A stretch of DNA of 64,000 bases from contig JAMCWD010000035.1 in the NCBI GenBank assembly GCA_023475345.1, positions 1 to 64,000 on the forward strand, read 5' to 3'. Position numbers and translations under genes: made by a program. Below are positions 26,773-36,475 of this stretch, piece by piece. This DNA comes from Chloroflexota bacterium. Its GTDB lineage: Bacteria; Vulcanimicrobiota; JAMCWD01. The notes beneath the pieces were generated by a model that ran no database searches, was not told the origin of the DNA, and saw only the letters and a list, made by a program, of their open reading frames with translations. The first letter of the stretch is position 1. Every line of letters starts with the position of its first letter.

Positions 26773-29700
26773 GTGGGGTTATTATTAGCAATTGTTATCA
26801 TTTCGTTATTCGCACTTATTATTTACGTCAATCAGAAAAGGGCGGCGTACGATTACAAATTTAAAGATCTCCAAGACAGGATCGACAGCCTGCAAAAACG
26901 CCTGAATACCATGGGAGTCAACCTGGAAAAGCTTACTAGGATAATACTTACGGACTTCAAAACTCAAGCCGGGGATGATAAATCAACCCCGGACGATTTT
27001 TTCAAACGAGACACCCGGCACTCCGACCGGAAAGTTACGGATGAAAACGTAACCCGTCAACCTGAAACCCCATACCAACAAGGGGTTGTCACAGATCAAT
27101 CAAAACCACGGGAACCCCAAAAACCGGTGCCTTCATACCCGAAGCCCGATGATATATCACAGGAAATAACAGATACAACAGGAGAAAAGGTATCGGCCCG
27201 AATCGAGGTAGAGGAAGCCGCCTGCGCATCTTCCGAACAGAGCGAAGATAAAGAAGATAACAGTGAGAAAGCGTCGTTTCATCCGCTCAAGGAGTTATCC
27301 AGGAAACTTACAAAATTTGAAGTTGAATTCGCCGGTATCTATCTGAACATCCTCGGTATAATACTTTTGCTTGTCGGCTTCGTGCTTTTCTTCAGGTATA
27401 TCGCACCTGCGCTCCAGGGGCTTTTTCAGGTCGGTATCGGAGGGGTAATCGGCCTGGTGCTTCTTGTTCTCGGCGATAATTTTTACCGGAGGGATAAAAA
27501 TCTTTATGCGCAGGCATTTATGGCAGGTGGTTTCGCCATGCTGTTTTTTTCAATCTGCGCAGGTTTCTTCTTTTATAACCTCTTCAACCAGGTCATATTA
27601 TTCGGCCTCATTCTCGCCTGGGTCATAACAGCCGGGCTTTCTATCTTCAGATATAATTCGAAATTCATAGCCCTCCTCGTCCTGGTTACGATATTTTTAT
27701 CGCCCCTGTTTATGAACTTCAGCCTCAGCAATATATACCTGCTCTTCGTATATCTTATTGCGGTGAACCTGGGTTTGGCCATAGTGGCATATTTTAAAAA
27801 CTGGGATTATTATTCGGTTTTATCATTCCTTTTCACTTATGCCATCTTCTTTTACTACAGGGGCGCCGTATGGGAAGGCCATACTCTCTCGTTTTTATTT
27901 ATTATCTATGCCCTCTTTCTTATATCCAACAACCTGATGCACTTCCGCCTGAAAACTTCCAGCGGGTATAACCTTTTCGTTTCATATTTCAACCCTGTTT
28001 TATTCGGCGCCATATCGTATTATACGCTGCTCAAATACCCGGAAAAGATTTCTGTTTTGCTTTTCGTGATGCTTGGCCTGATCCATTTGCTGATAATGAA
28101 ATTGTCCCTGAACATGGAAAAAGAAGACCCGAAATTCTCGGAAATCACGAAGAACAACCTGATATTGTTTTTACTTTTTATAACCGCATCCATCAGCTAT
28201 GTACCTTTCTTATCGGGCGCTGCGACATTTTTCCCGTTCGTTGCTGCCCTGTGGTATTTCATCGCCCTGGCCCTTATCTATTGTGCCTGGAAATACGATT
28301 TCCACAACCTTATATTGCGGAGATTTTCTTACTTGAACCTGATGCTTTTTATAGTTCAACTGATAGCCGTAATCCCGACCGTTACGGATAAATGGGCGAT
28401 CTTATCCCCGGAAAAAGGATTGCCTGACTTTTCTGCGGCTGTCGGCTCGTGGAACCTTTTGAGCGTAAAATTTATAGTATATTTCTTAAGCATCGCGGCT
28501 TTCATGTTGTATTCCCGGCTGATGCTGAAAAACAGGGAACGGTTCAAGCCTGAAGACGGACTTGCGGTTTATCTGCCTGTTCTATCCGCCATAGGGTTTT
28601 CAGCATTTTTAATGTGGCGCCAGCTTCCTGCCGCCCCCTCCATGCTCGCTTACAGCTTTCTCATGTTTCTGACATTCAGCATTGCGGCCATATATAAAGA
28701 AAACCTTGCCCCGCTGAGAGTTATAGGGTACATAGGATCTGCGATGATAACCCTGTATGCCTTTACATATTCTTATACAATTCTCTGCACCAAAATCCCG
28801 GTTTCCGGTTATATCTTTCTATTTTTGACGGCAGCGGTGATTTATTTGTCCGACCTGCCCCTGGCCAACACGAAGGACTGGCCGGGCAGTAAGGACACAC
28901 CGGGTGTACAACAGCTAATGTCACTCCTGATAATTTTCAGCCTGGCGGTTCAGTTAACAAGAACCATTTCCATTCAGTGGATGTTTTTCGCATTTGCGCT
29001 TATAGCATTGCTTATACTGCTGCTATATCATTTGTACGATCAGAGAATCAAAGATTTACGGTATCTTTCCGTCTTAATTCTCGGCGTCGTATCGATAGTC
29101 TCCATCGTGTCATATATAGACGGCGGGGAACGGCTGATTACATATAACGTGCTGCCGCTTGCCGGAATATTTATCATCCTGGCTATATCTCACTTCATAT
29201 TTCAAAAATTTGAAGACGGCACAAAAAACTGGGCATTGATATCATCATTTACCGGTATCGCGGCGATAGCCGTATTGATGAAAACCATATATACCCTGTT
29301 GCCTGGACAGGCAGGGATTTTGTTGTGGTTCATGACAGGCCTGGGGGTATTGCTTTATGTGCGAAAATTCAGAATAGACGTGATCCTGGAATTTTCAGGG
29401 GTTCTCGTTCTGTCCTTCGCATTGTTAAAAACTGTAGGGTATGACATCGAGGATCTGGCCGTTAACAAGCTAAGCCTGCTTATCATCGGAAGGTCGCTTC
29501 TTTATCTCATTGCAGCAACTGCAATTTTATTCATCTCGGCTAAAGTTACAATTACCCGCAGGTATTATCCCTCGATACTGCAGTATATGGCGCTTTTTCT
29601 AATAACATTTCAAACCGGATATTGGATCTACAACATGTGCTCGGGATTGGATTATATCTGGCTCATCGTATCATTATCCCTGGTATTGTTGTCCTTTATT

Positions 29701-30792
29701 TATTTAACCATCGGCATTTATGAAAATTCAAACACATTCAAAAAATTCGGCGCTTTACTGCTTTTACTTTCGCTTATCAGGTTGTTCTTCTGCATAGGAG
29801 ACAATTGGCCCGGTTCTTTAGTGATATTGTTCGTATCGGCTGGCTTCATACTGGTGCTGCTTCTTTACCACATTTTCAGAAAAAATCTCGGATCCGTGGG
29901 GTATATTCTCCCGGTCCTTTTCGGCCTGGTAGCTGTCTTCTCGGTTTTTGCCGGGAAGGAATGGCTTGGAAGCTATCCTATACAACGAGGTCTGCCCATT
30001 GTAGCCGTATCGGTTCTCATGGGCATCGTTTATTATACATTTAAGAGCTACGGGAAGATAAACAAAGACTGGATTGTCTTATCGAATATCATGGGGGGAG
30101 CTGCCCTCGCAGTCCTGTTAAAAGCAGTTTACCTCCTGAGCATGGGACAGGCATCTACATTCGCATGGAGCATCGTCGGCCTGAGTCTGCTGCTATACGC
30201 AAGGAAAACACAACTCGAAATTCCGGAGAAAGCCGGTATGCTGGTGCTATTGATGGCTTTCATAAAAGCCCTGTTTTTCGATTCTGTCGTTATGAACATT
30301 GTTGACGTGTACAACCCGGTTGAAATGACCTTGTCCGTAATATGGCTGGCCGGGGTCGTCGGAATTTTCTTTGCCGTTGCAAAATTAATGAGCGATAGAG
30401 CTGGATATACCGGGCTGTTCCAGGTGCTTGCCCTCCTTGTAATTTCATTCCAGGTCAGTTTCTGGCTGTTTAAGATTTATGCTTCTCTCAGTTATTCCCA
30501 GGTAATTCTTTCGGCTTTCTGGGTCGGGTCATCCATGATCTATCTTGTGATCGGCTTTTTCAAAAGATCTAAAGTTTTCAGGCAATTCGGCCTTGCTATG
30601 CTCCTGGCTTCAGTTTTGAAAATATTTTTCGTTGACGTATGGGTTCTGGGGGCATATGATGTAGTGACTTTATTCATAATTCTCGGAACCCTGTTGATGG
30701 CGACTTCTTTTCTCTACCAGAAACATAAGAAAATGATCCTTGAACAGGAGATGACTGAAGATGCGGTTAAGCTGACTTCCACGCAAACCTGA
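26773..30792 (+). CDS. giant DUF2339-type polytopic membrane protein
   Basis: About 1,339 residues from GTG 26773 (AGAAGGGGGTG just upstream; GTG 26764 is also possible). An N-terminal helix is followed by a coiled coil (LQDRIDSLQKRLNTM) and a charged linker to ~180. The rest is essentially all membrane, about 35-40 helices. The first of these (GIILLLVGFVLFFRYIAPAL, LVLLVLGDNFYRRDKNLYAQ) matches DUF2339. Such proteins are widespread but of unknown function. The first residue block suggests a cytosolic coiled-coil arm. It has its own terminator, nearly identical to that of groEL. Confidence 0.8.
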   Translation: MGLLLAIVIISLFALIIYVNQKRAAYDYKFKDLQDRIDSLQKRLNTMGVNLEKLTRIILTDFKTQAGDDKSTPDDFFKRDTRHSDRKVTDENVTRQPETPYQQGVVTDQSKPREPQKPVPSYPKPDDISQEITDTTGEKVSARIEVEEAACASSEQSEDKEDNSEKASFHPLKELSRKLTKFEVEFAGIYLNILGIILLLVGFVLFFRYIAPALQGLFQVGIGGVIGLVLLVLGDNFYRRDKNLYAQAFMAGGFAMLFFSICAGFFFYNLFNQVILFGLILAWVITAGLSIFRYNSKFIALLVLVTIFLSPLFMNFSLSNIYLLFVYLIAVNLGLAIVAYFKNWDYYSVLSFLFTYAIFFYYRGAVWEGHTLSFLFIIYALFLISNNLMHFRLKTSSGYNLFVSYFNPVLFGAISYYTLLKYPEKISVLLFVMLGLIHLLIMKLSLNMEKEDPKFSEITKNNLILFLLFITASISYVPFLSGAATFFPFVAALWYFIALALIYCAWKYDFHNLILRRFSYLNLMLFIVQLIAVIPTVTDKWAILSPEKGLPDFSAAVGSWNLLSVKFIVYFLSIAAFMLYSRLMLKNRERFKPEDGLAVYLPVLSAIGFSAFLMWRQLPAAPSMLAYSFLMFLTFSIAAIYKENLAPLRVIGYIGSAMITLYAFTYSYTILCTKIPVSGYIFLFLTAAVIYLSDLPLANTKDWPGSKDTPGVQQLMSLLIIFSLAVQLTRTISIQWMFFAFALIALLILLLYHLYDQRIKDLRYLSVLILGVVSIVSIVSYIDGGERLITYNVLPLAGIFIILAISHFIFQKFEDGTKNWALISSFTGIAAIAVLMKTIYTLLPGQAGILLWFMTGLGVLLYVRKFRIDVILEFSGVLVLSFALLKTVGYDIEDLAVNKLSLLIIGRSLLYLIAATAILFISAKVTITRRYYPSILQYMALFLITFQTGYWIYNMCSGLDYIWLIVSLSLVLLSFIYLTIGIYENSNTFKKFGALLLLLSLIRLFFCIGDNWPGSLVILFVSAGFILVLLLYHIFRKNLGSVGYILPVLFGLVAVFSVFAGKEWLGSYPIQRGLPIVAVSVLMGIVYYTFKSYGKINKDWIVLSNIMGGAALAVLLKAVYLLSMGQASTFAWSIVGLSLLLYARKTQLEIPEKAGMLVLLMAFIKALFFDSVVMNIVDVYNPVEMTLSVIWLAGVVGIFFAVAKLMSDRAGYTGLFQVLALLVISFQVSFWLFKIYASLSYSQVILSAFWVGSSMIYLVIGFFKRSKVFRQFGLAMLLASVLKIFFVDVWVLGAYDVVTLFIILGTLLMATSFLYQKHKKMILEQEMTEDAVKLTSTQT

Positions 30793-30826
30793 CACTGATA
30801 GACGGCGGACGTAGAACCGAACGGCA

Positions 30827-30861
30827 AAAGGCCCCTTGCGAAAGCAGGGGGCTTTTTTTTA
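30827..30861 (+). terminator. terminator of the DUF2339 gene
   Basis: GGCCCCTTGC, GAAA loop, GCAGGGGGCT and a long T-run. It matches the groEL terminator including the flanking ACGGCAAAAG. Confidence 0.9.
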
Positions 30862-30904
30862 TCCTCTCTCTGGATCGGCGCGATTTATCGCGCCTTATCA
30901 AGGG

Positions 30905-32263
30905 CTACCTGTTGAGCCAGTTGTATGCGAACAGAACAAATGCCGTCGCCACCAGGCAGGTTATGACAGTAACCGCAATGCCGACTTTGAGCCACATCTT
31001 GAAAGTTATCCGGGATCGGGTCTTCTCGCTTAATGCAATGACGATTATCCCGGCGGTGCTCCCGATTGGAGTCCCGTTGCCGCCTAACCCCGCTCCCAGC
31101 GCCAGCGCCCACCACAGGGCGTTTGCGTTCCCTATCTCCCTTTGAATATCGGATAATACGGGGATCATGGCCATGGTGTAAGGGACATTATCGACAACCG
31201 CCGATAACAGCGCCGAACCCCACAATATCACCAGCCCCGCCAGCTTAACATCGATCTTCGCGAGCGCGACCATTTTCTCCGATAAAAGCGAAAGCACCCC
31301 CGCATGCTCCAGCCCGCCCACGACCACGAAGAGACATGCGAAAAATATCAGGACGGCCCACTCCACCCTTTTGAAAACATCATCCAGGTCGGCCTTGGTC
31401 AAAAGGAGCGATAACGCCGCTCCGAACAAAGCAATCAGAGACGGCTGGAGTTGTATTGTATGATGGAAACAAAAAAGCACGAGCACAACTGCCAGGACTA
31501 TAAGCACCTTCTTGGCATTTACAGGATCCGTCAGAGCCTCCCGCGGTTTTATCTTTTGGAGCGCCTCAAGCTTCCTGGGTTTCAGCCTGAATACTTTTCT
31601 GAATGCGAAAATTAAAAAAGCAAGGCCGAAGATCCATGCGAGGGCGGTTATAGGGCCGAGCGTCGTTATGAATGACAAAAAATGAAATTTAGGGTTTGCC
31701 GCTGCGATCATGATGTTGGGAGGGTCGCCGATAAGGGTTGCAGTGCCGCCGATGTTGGAAAGCATTGCTTCGCCGAGCAAAAAAGGCACCGGGTTCATGC
31801 CTATTACTTCGGCGATGAGCAGCGTTACGGGGGCGATTAAAACGACCGTCGTTACGTTATCCAGGAACATTGACAGGAATGAAGTCAGGAAGCCCAGGAA
31901 GATCATAAGCAAAATCGGTCTGCCCTTCGTCATCTGCGCGGTATATATGGCCGCGAATTCGAAAAACCCGGTCTTATTGAGCAGTATAACCATTACCATC
32001 ATCCCGAAAAGCAGGCCGATGGTGGACAGGTCAACCGCGTGTACCGCCTGCTCGGTCGAATAAAAATTAAACCATATCCCCAGGAGGCCGATAGCTACGG
32101 CGCCCAGCATGGCCGTCAGCGTCCGGTGTATTTTCTCCCGCATTATCAAAATGAGAATGATTAAAAATATAGCACCGGAAAGAACCATGTTCATGGGATT
32201 ATAGCCGCCTGCTGCGCCCGTTCCGGTGTCGGCCCCGGCGAATAAAAACAAGTTAAGACTCAT
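30905..32263 (-). CDS. NhaD/ArsB-type ion transporter
   Basis: About 452 residues from ATG 32263. A polytopic permease of the IT superfamily: SMFLDNVTTVVLIAPVTLLI and SAVVDNVPYTMAMIPVL are the two inverted-repeat half-site motifs, with GGTATLIGDPPNIMIA between, typical of NhaD Na+/H+ antiporters and the ArsB/P-protein group. No arsenic genes are nearby, so Na+/H+ exchange is the more likely role. It begins inside the 3' end of the CBS-domain gene (11-base overlap), implying coupled expression. The frame extends to 32344 but those residues lie over the CBS gene and look non-native. Confidence 0.85.
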   Translation of the reverse strand: MSLNLFLFAGADTGTGAAGGYNPMNMVLSGAIFLIILILIMREKIHRTLTAMLGAVAIGLLGIWFNFYSTEQAVHAVDLSTIGLLFGMMVMVILLNKTGFFEFAAIYTAQMTKGRPILLMIFLGFLTSFLSMFLDNVTTVVLIAPVTLLIAEVIGMNPVPFLLGEAMLSNIGGTATLIGDPPNIMIAAANPKFHFLSFITTLGPITALAWIFGLAFLIFAFRKVFRLKPRKLEALQKIKPREALTDPVNAKKVLIVLAVVLVLFCFHHTIQLQPSLIALFGAALSLLLTKADLDDVFKRVEWAVLIFFACLFVVVGGLEHAGVLSLLSEKMVALAKIDVKLAGLVILWGSALLSAVVDNVPYTMAMIPVLSDIQREIGNANALWWALALGAGLGGNGTPIGSTAGIIVIALSEKTRSRITFKMWLKVGIAVTVITCLVATAFVLFAYNWLNR

Positions 32264-32741
32264 TGTCCGTCTCCATCGAACACTTCTCCTGTAATAATTC
32301 AAGTATGCCCCTGCCGATGTCCACATACGACACAAGCCCGACAAGACGCCCGTCCTTAAGAACGGGGAGGTCGGGCACCTGTGCGTTTTTCATTATGGCA
32401 AGGGCGGCAAGCAAACCGGAATCTTCGTCCAGGGACGAATGGTCCAGCTCGATAACGCTCTCCACGGGCTTATCGATTATGTCCATGTTGCATGTGTCGC
32501 TGTTCAATTCAAGGCTGCCGTAATCTTTCAGATAAGAGACGTTCCCGATGAGGTTTACGAAATCGGGAAGAAACACATTCAGGAGCCTGTTCATGACGAC
32601 CGTCCCCCTGAAGAGGCCATTGTCATCGATAACAGGCAGTGTCCCCACTTTCTTTTTGACAAACTGGCGAACCGCCTGCTCAACCGTCGCGCCGGGGGAA
32701 ATGGTATGAACTACGGTCTTCATTACCTTACCAACTTTCAT
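32253..32741 (-). CDS. paired CBS-domain protein
   Basis: A 162-residue soluble protein made of two CBS motifs: one at ~5-65 (VMKTVVHTISPGATVEQAVR, GTLPVIDDNGLFRGTV) and one at ~92-150 (LAALAIMKNAQVPDLPVLKD, GRLVGLVSYVDI). CBS pairs bind adenine nucleotides and regulate fused or partner proteins. Because it is translationally coupled to the NhaD-like transporter, it is probably its cytosolic regulatory partner. GGAGGAGGCTGAC precedes the ATG. Confidence 0.85.
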   Translation of the reverse strand: MKVGKVMKTVVHTISPGATVEQAVRQFVKKKVGTLPVIDDNGLFRGTVVMNRLLNVFLPDFVNLIGNVSYLKDYGSLELNSDTCNMDIIDKPVESVIELDHSSLDEDSGLLAALAIMKNAQVPDLPVLKDGRLVGLVSYVDIGRGILELLQEKCSMETDNES

Positions 32742-32905
32742 GTCAGCCTCCTCCGGATTGATGATATCTTTAATTCTTCTTCAATTCGATTTTTTCTCCT
32801 TGTGCCGTCTTGCCGGTAAACGGCGGCCCGGTGCCGACGGCGGCAGGATGCGGGCGCTATCTGCAGGAGGGAGATAAAACGGGGCGAATCATTTATATGA
32901 TGGAT

Positions 32906-32989
32906 GCTGTCTGAAAAATTCAAAGGAGCCTTTCGGGGGTCAGGTCTGACCCCCGAAACCCCGGAATGTGCAGGGACTTTTTAGACAGC
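32906..32989. repeat. 84-bp nested inverted repeat before purB
   Basis: Outer arms GCTGTCTGAAAAAT (32906-32919) and ACTTTTTAGACAGC (32976-32989) match at 12 of 14 positions. Inside is a perfect 13-bp inverted repeat with a 2-base loop, TTTCGGGGGTCAG (32931-32943) and CTGACCCCCGAAA (32946-32958). It ends 19 bases before the purB start. It could be a MITE-like element or a leader structure affecting purB. Confidence 0.65.
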
Positions 32990-33008
32990 CTCGATGGAGG
33001 GGAATATC

Positions 33009-34307
33009 ATGATCGACAGATACACTTTGCCGGAAATGAAAAAGATATGGAGCCTGGAAAACCGCTTCACTACAATGCTTGAAGTGGAAAAAGCCATAGC
33101 GGAATCATGGGCCGACCTGGGGGCGATACCGCGGGAAGCCGCCGACGACATAAGCAAAAAAGCATCTTTCTCTGCGGGCAGGATTGAGGAAATCGAAAAA
33201 GAGACACGGCACGATGTAGTTGCTTTTATAAAAAATGTCGAGGAATCGCTTGGCGACGAAGGAAGGTTCTTCCATTACGGCGTTACATCTTACGACGTGG
33301 TCGATACCGCGCTTTCGCTTTTGCTTACCGAATCCGCGGACTTGATAATGAAATCTCTGACTGGCCTGATGGAGACTATAAAGGGACTGGCTCTCGATCA
33401 CAAAAACACGCTCATGATCGGCAGGACTCACGGGGTTCATGCGGAGCCGACGACATTCGGCCTCAAGCTGTTGAATTATTACACCGAGCTTGACAGGGAC
33501 AGGGAGCGGCTCGAGCAGGCACGCGAATTCATAGCGGTCGGCAAGATATCCGGGGCCGTCGGGACTCATGCCACCGTTCCCATAGAACTGGAAGAAAAAG
33601 TCTGCTCCAGGCTGGGCCTTTCACCTGCGCCGACAACATCGCAGATATTGCAGCGGGACAGGCACGCGCATTATCTCTGTATTCTCGGGATACTCGGAGG
33701 GACGCTGGAAAGGATGGCGCTCCAGGTCAGGCTGATGCAGCAGACCGAAGTAGGGGAGGCGGAAGAAGGTTTCCGTAAGGGGCAGACAGGATCGTCGGCA
33801 ATGCCTCACAAGCGGAACCCGGTATCGTCCGAGCAGGTTTGCGGGCTTGCCAGGATATTGAGGGCAAACGCATCCGCAGGTCTTGAAAACCAGGCGTTAT
33901 GGCACGAAAGGGACATCTCACACTCCTCGGTGGAGCGCGTTATTCTTGCCGATTCGAGCATACTGGCCCATTACATGCTGAGCACGGTAAACGATATTTA
34001 CTGGAACCTGAAGGTCAATAAGGAAAAGATGCTTCAGAATATCGATAAAACTTTCGGGACGATACACTCACAAAAGCTCCTGATGGCATTGACGAAAAAA
34101 GGCATGGAGAGAAGCAAAGCATATTCCCTGGTCCAGGGACTTTGCTTCAAGGCCGTAGAAGAAGGGATCCATCTTAAGGATCTGGTTATGGAAACCCCCG
34201 ATATAATAGATTTCCTTTCGGAGAAAGGCGTACAAAAGCTTTTCGATCTTTCGCCGGTACTGGAATTCGCACAGTCGATTTTTGAAAAAGTCGGCATAGC
34301 CGGTTGA
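33009..34307 (+). CDS. purB: adenylosuccinate lyase
   Basis: A 432-residue enzyme of purine synthesis that cleaves SAICAR and adenylosuccinate, releasing fumarate. ATG 33009 is used because GGAGGGG lies properly upstream. Fumarase/aspartase superfamily regions are visible: TSYDVVDTALS, GRTHGVHAEPTTFGLK (catalytic His), and the signature GSSAMPHKRNP with the mobile-loop Ser. Length matches Bacillus-type PurB. No other purine gene is adjacent. Confidence 0.96.
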   Translation: MIDRYTLPEMKKIWSLENRFTTMLEVEKAIAESWADLGAIPREAADDISKKASFSAGRIEEIEKETRHDVVAFIKNVEESLGDEGRFFHYGVTSYDVVDTALSLLLTESADLIMKSLTGLMETIKGLALDHKNTLMIGRTHGVHAEPTTFGLKLLNYYTELDRDRERLEQAREFIAVGKISGAVGTHATVPIELEEKVCSRLGLSPAPTTSQILQRDRHAHYLCILGILGGTLERMALQVRLMQQTEVGEAEEGFRKGQTGSSAMPHKRNPVSSEQVCGLARILRANASAGLENQALWHERDISHSSVERVILADSSILAHYMLSTVNDIYWNLKVNKEKMLQNIDKTFGTIHSQKLLMALTKKGMERSKAYSLVQGLCFKAVEEGIHLKDLVMETPDIIDFLSEKGVQKLFDLSPVLEFAQSIFEKVGIAG

Positions 34308-34420
34308 AATAAATAATAGGATAAGCGGGTAAAGCCGGGCGATACAAATCTATTGTATATCTTGTCCGGGAAAAAGTTTTCAAAAGGGAAACTTCGAAGT
34401 CAGGGCGAATTTTTTATATT

Positions 34421-35944
34421 GTGTATAACGACAAGTTACAGGAAATCGAAGTTCTCATCCGGGCCCGCTACCCGATTATTTCCATTATCTCATTCGAAGA
34501 AGACCGTGTTGTTAACGAAATCAAAAAAATAGCGAAGAAGCTGGATAAGAAAATTTTTACATGGTCGGCGTACAGGGGGCTTCATGCTCCCGACGAATCC
34601 ATCCAGAGCAAAAAGAGGACGTTTCCTCCGTCCACCCAGGACCCGCTTGAATCCCTGAATGAAGTGATAAGTTTCGTGGAGCCTGCAATATTTATTTTTG
34701 AGGATTTTCATCCTTACCTGAAAGATATAGCCATTGTACGGGCATTGCGGGAGCTTGCGCTTTATCTCAAGAGCAGCTATAAAACGATGATCCTCATCTC
34801 GCCCACCCTTCAAATACCGCTGGAGCTTGAAAAAGATATAACCGTAGTCGATTTCTGTCTCCCGAGCCTGAACGATTTGAGCACGCTCCTGGACCAGATC
34901 CTGAAGCAGCTTGCGGAAGACAGCCGCCTGAAAGTTGTTGTAGATGATCAAACCAGGGAAAAACTCCTGAAGGCGGCCCTGGGATTAACCCTGAAAGAAG
35001 CGGAAAATACTTTCGCAAGGGCGCTTGTTATTTCGGGGAAATTGACTGAAGACGAGATAGATATAGTCCTTCAGGAAAAAGAACAGGCCATAAGAAAAAG
35101 CGGGATACTGGAGTATTATCATACGGACGAATCGCTGAACAATATAGGCGGCCTGGAAAATTTAAAGCAGTGGTTCAACAAGCGTTCCCTTGCATTTTCG
35201 GAAAAGGCCAGGGCATACGGTCTTCCTCCTCCCAAGGGTATATTGCTGATAGGCGTTCAGGGCTGCGGCAAAAGCCTGTGCGCCAAGGCCATCTCCAGGC
35301 AGTGGAGTCTCCCTTTGCTGAGGTTCGATGTAGGGAAGGTTTTCGCAAGCCATGTAGGTTCTTCGGAAGAAAATATCAGGAGGGCGATAGTTACCGCTGA
35401 GTCGGTTTCGCCGTGCATTTTATGGATCGACGAGATCGAAAAGGCGTTTGCAGGCACTCGCTCGTCCCACCTGTCCGATGCCGGGGTAACGTCCCGCGTC
35501 TTCGGGAGCTTCATCACATGGCTCCAGGAAAAACAGTCCTCCGTGTTCGTAGTGGCCACCGCCAACAATATCCAGATACTGCCTCCCGAACTCCTGAGAA
35601 AAGGGAGGTTCGATGAGATCTTTTTTGTAGATCTCCCCGACGATGAAGAGCGAAAAGAGATATTCAGGATCCATATAAAAAAGAGAGGCCGGGACCCCGG
35701 CAATTTCGACATTGACAGGCTGGTGGAAGCTTCCGTGGGCTTTTCAGGCTCTGAAATCGAGCAGGCAATAATTTCCTCGATGTACGATGCTTTTTACGAA
35801 GGAAAAGAGATAAATACCGAATACATCGTAAAGAGCATCCAGGCCACGGTGCCTTTATCCAGGACGATGGACAAGGAGATAGGCGAGCTGCGCACGTGGG
35901 CCGAAACAAGAGCGGTAAGCGCCTCGGTCAGAGACGGCGGCTGA
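34421..35944 (+). CDS. Ycf46-type AAA ATPase
   Basis: A 507-residue protein starting at GTG. The N-terminal ~230 residues (LIRARYPIISIISFEEDRVV, KKIFTWSAYRGL) form the Ycf46-specific region. The AAA module holds Walker A GVQGCGKS with Lys284, Walker B CILWIDEIEKAF, and LLRKGRFDEIFFVDLP with the arginine-finger segment. It lacks the FtsH protease domain and has no membrane helix. Ycf46 is a conserved frame of cyanobacteria and red-algal plastids; a cyanobacterial member has been linked to photosynthesis or carbon control, but its biochemical role is open. It heads the tight gene series up to pilT and is separated by 33 bases from the DUF1257 gene. Confidence 0.88.
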   Translation: MYNDKLQEIEVLIRARYPIISIISFEEDRVVNEIKKIAKKLDKKIFTWSAYRGLHAPDESIQSKKRTFPPSTQDPLESLNEVISFVEPAIFIFEDFHPYLKDIAIVRALRELALYLKSSYKTMILISPTLQIPLELEKDITVVDFCLPSLNDLSTLLDQILKQLAEDSRLKVVVDDQTREKLLKAALGLTLKEAENTFARALVISGKLTEDEIDIVLQEKEQAIRKSGILEYYHTDESLNNIGGLENLKQWFNKRSLAFSEKARAYGLPPPKGILLIGVQGCGKSLCAKAISRQWSLPLLRFDVGKVFASHVGSSEENIRRAIVTAESVSPCILWIDEIEKAFAGTRSSHLSDAGVTSRVFGSFITWLQEKQSSVFVVATANNIQILPPELLRKGRFDEIFFVDLPDDEERKEIFRIHIKKRGRDPGNFDIDRLVEASVGFSGSEIEQAIISSMYDAFYEGKEINTEYIVKSIQATVPLSRTMDKEIGELRTWAETRAVSASVRDGG

Positions 35945-35977
35945 TCAAGTGAAATTTTATAAGGGGGGGGATTTGAT

Positions 35978-36457
35978 ATGTCAGTAGTTTTTGCGCTGGT
36001 TCCGCTTATACCGGTAGCGCTGGCGTACCCGACGATATTATCCGTTGCGGCGGCTGTTGCCAGCACCGTCGGTTTCCATCTGGCCGAACACTCGGCGGAA
36101 TCCATAAACAAGCTATATTCCGATGCCGGAAGCTGTGCCGAAATAGAAATGAAAGCAACCGTCGAAATATCGGACCTCATTGAAAACAACCAGGGCGGCT
36201 TTACGATGGAAAAAGAAGACTACAGGATAATCTTCGTTAAAGCCGCCGACGGCAAGGTTAAAATGATGGTGACGTCCGATAAAAAAATCCCGACGGAACA
36301 GTTGATAAAATATGGCGAAGATATGATGCACCAGATAATGCAGAGATACGCTTACGACCAGCTTATGAAAAGCCTGAACAAAGAAGGTTTCAAGGTAATC
36401 AACGAATTGGTGCAGGAAGACAACACGATAAAACTCACCGTGAGAAGATGGGAATAA
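35978..36457 (+). CDS. DUF1257 (Ycf35-like) protein with hydrophobic N-terminus
   Basis: A 159-residue protein. The C-terminal half matches DUF1257/Ycf35: QRYAYDQLMKSLNKEGFKVI followed by VQEDNTIKLTVRRWE. The N-terminal ~40 residues are strongly hydrophobic (FALVPLIPVALAYPTILSVA), which cyanobacterial Ycf35 lacks as far as I recall, so this form may be membrane-bound. Function unknown; it is a recurrent neighbour of Ycf46-type ATPases and DUF2997 proteins in cyanobacteria. AAGGGGGGG precedes the ATG. Gap to the TPR gene is 18 bases. Confidence 0.8.
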   Translation: MSVVFALVPLIPVALAYPTILSVAAAVASTVGFHLAEHSAESINKLYSDAGSCAEIEMKATVEISDLIENNQGGFTMEKEDYRIIFVKAADGKVKMMVTSDKKIPTEQLIKYGEDMMHQIMQRYAYDQLMKSLNKEGFKVINELVQEDNTIKLTVRRWE

Positions 36458-36475
36458 CCCGGGGAGGAATCAGAA

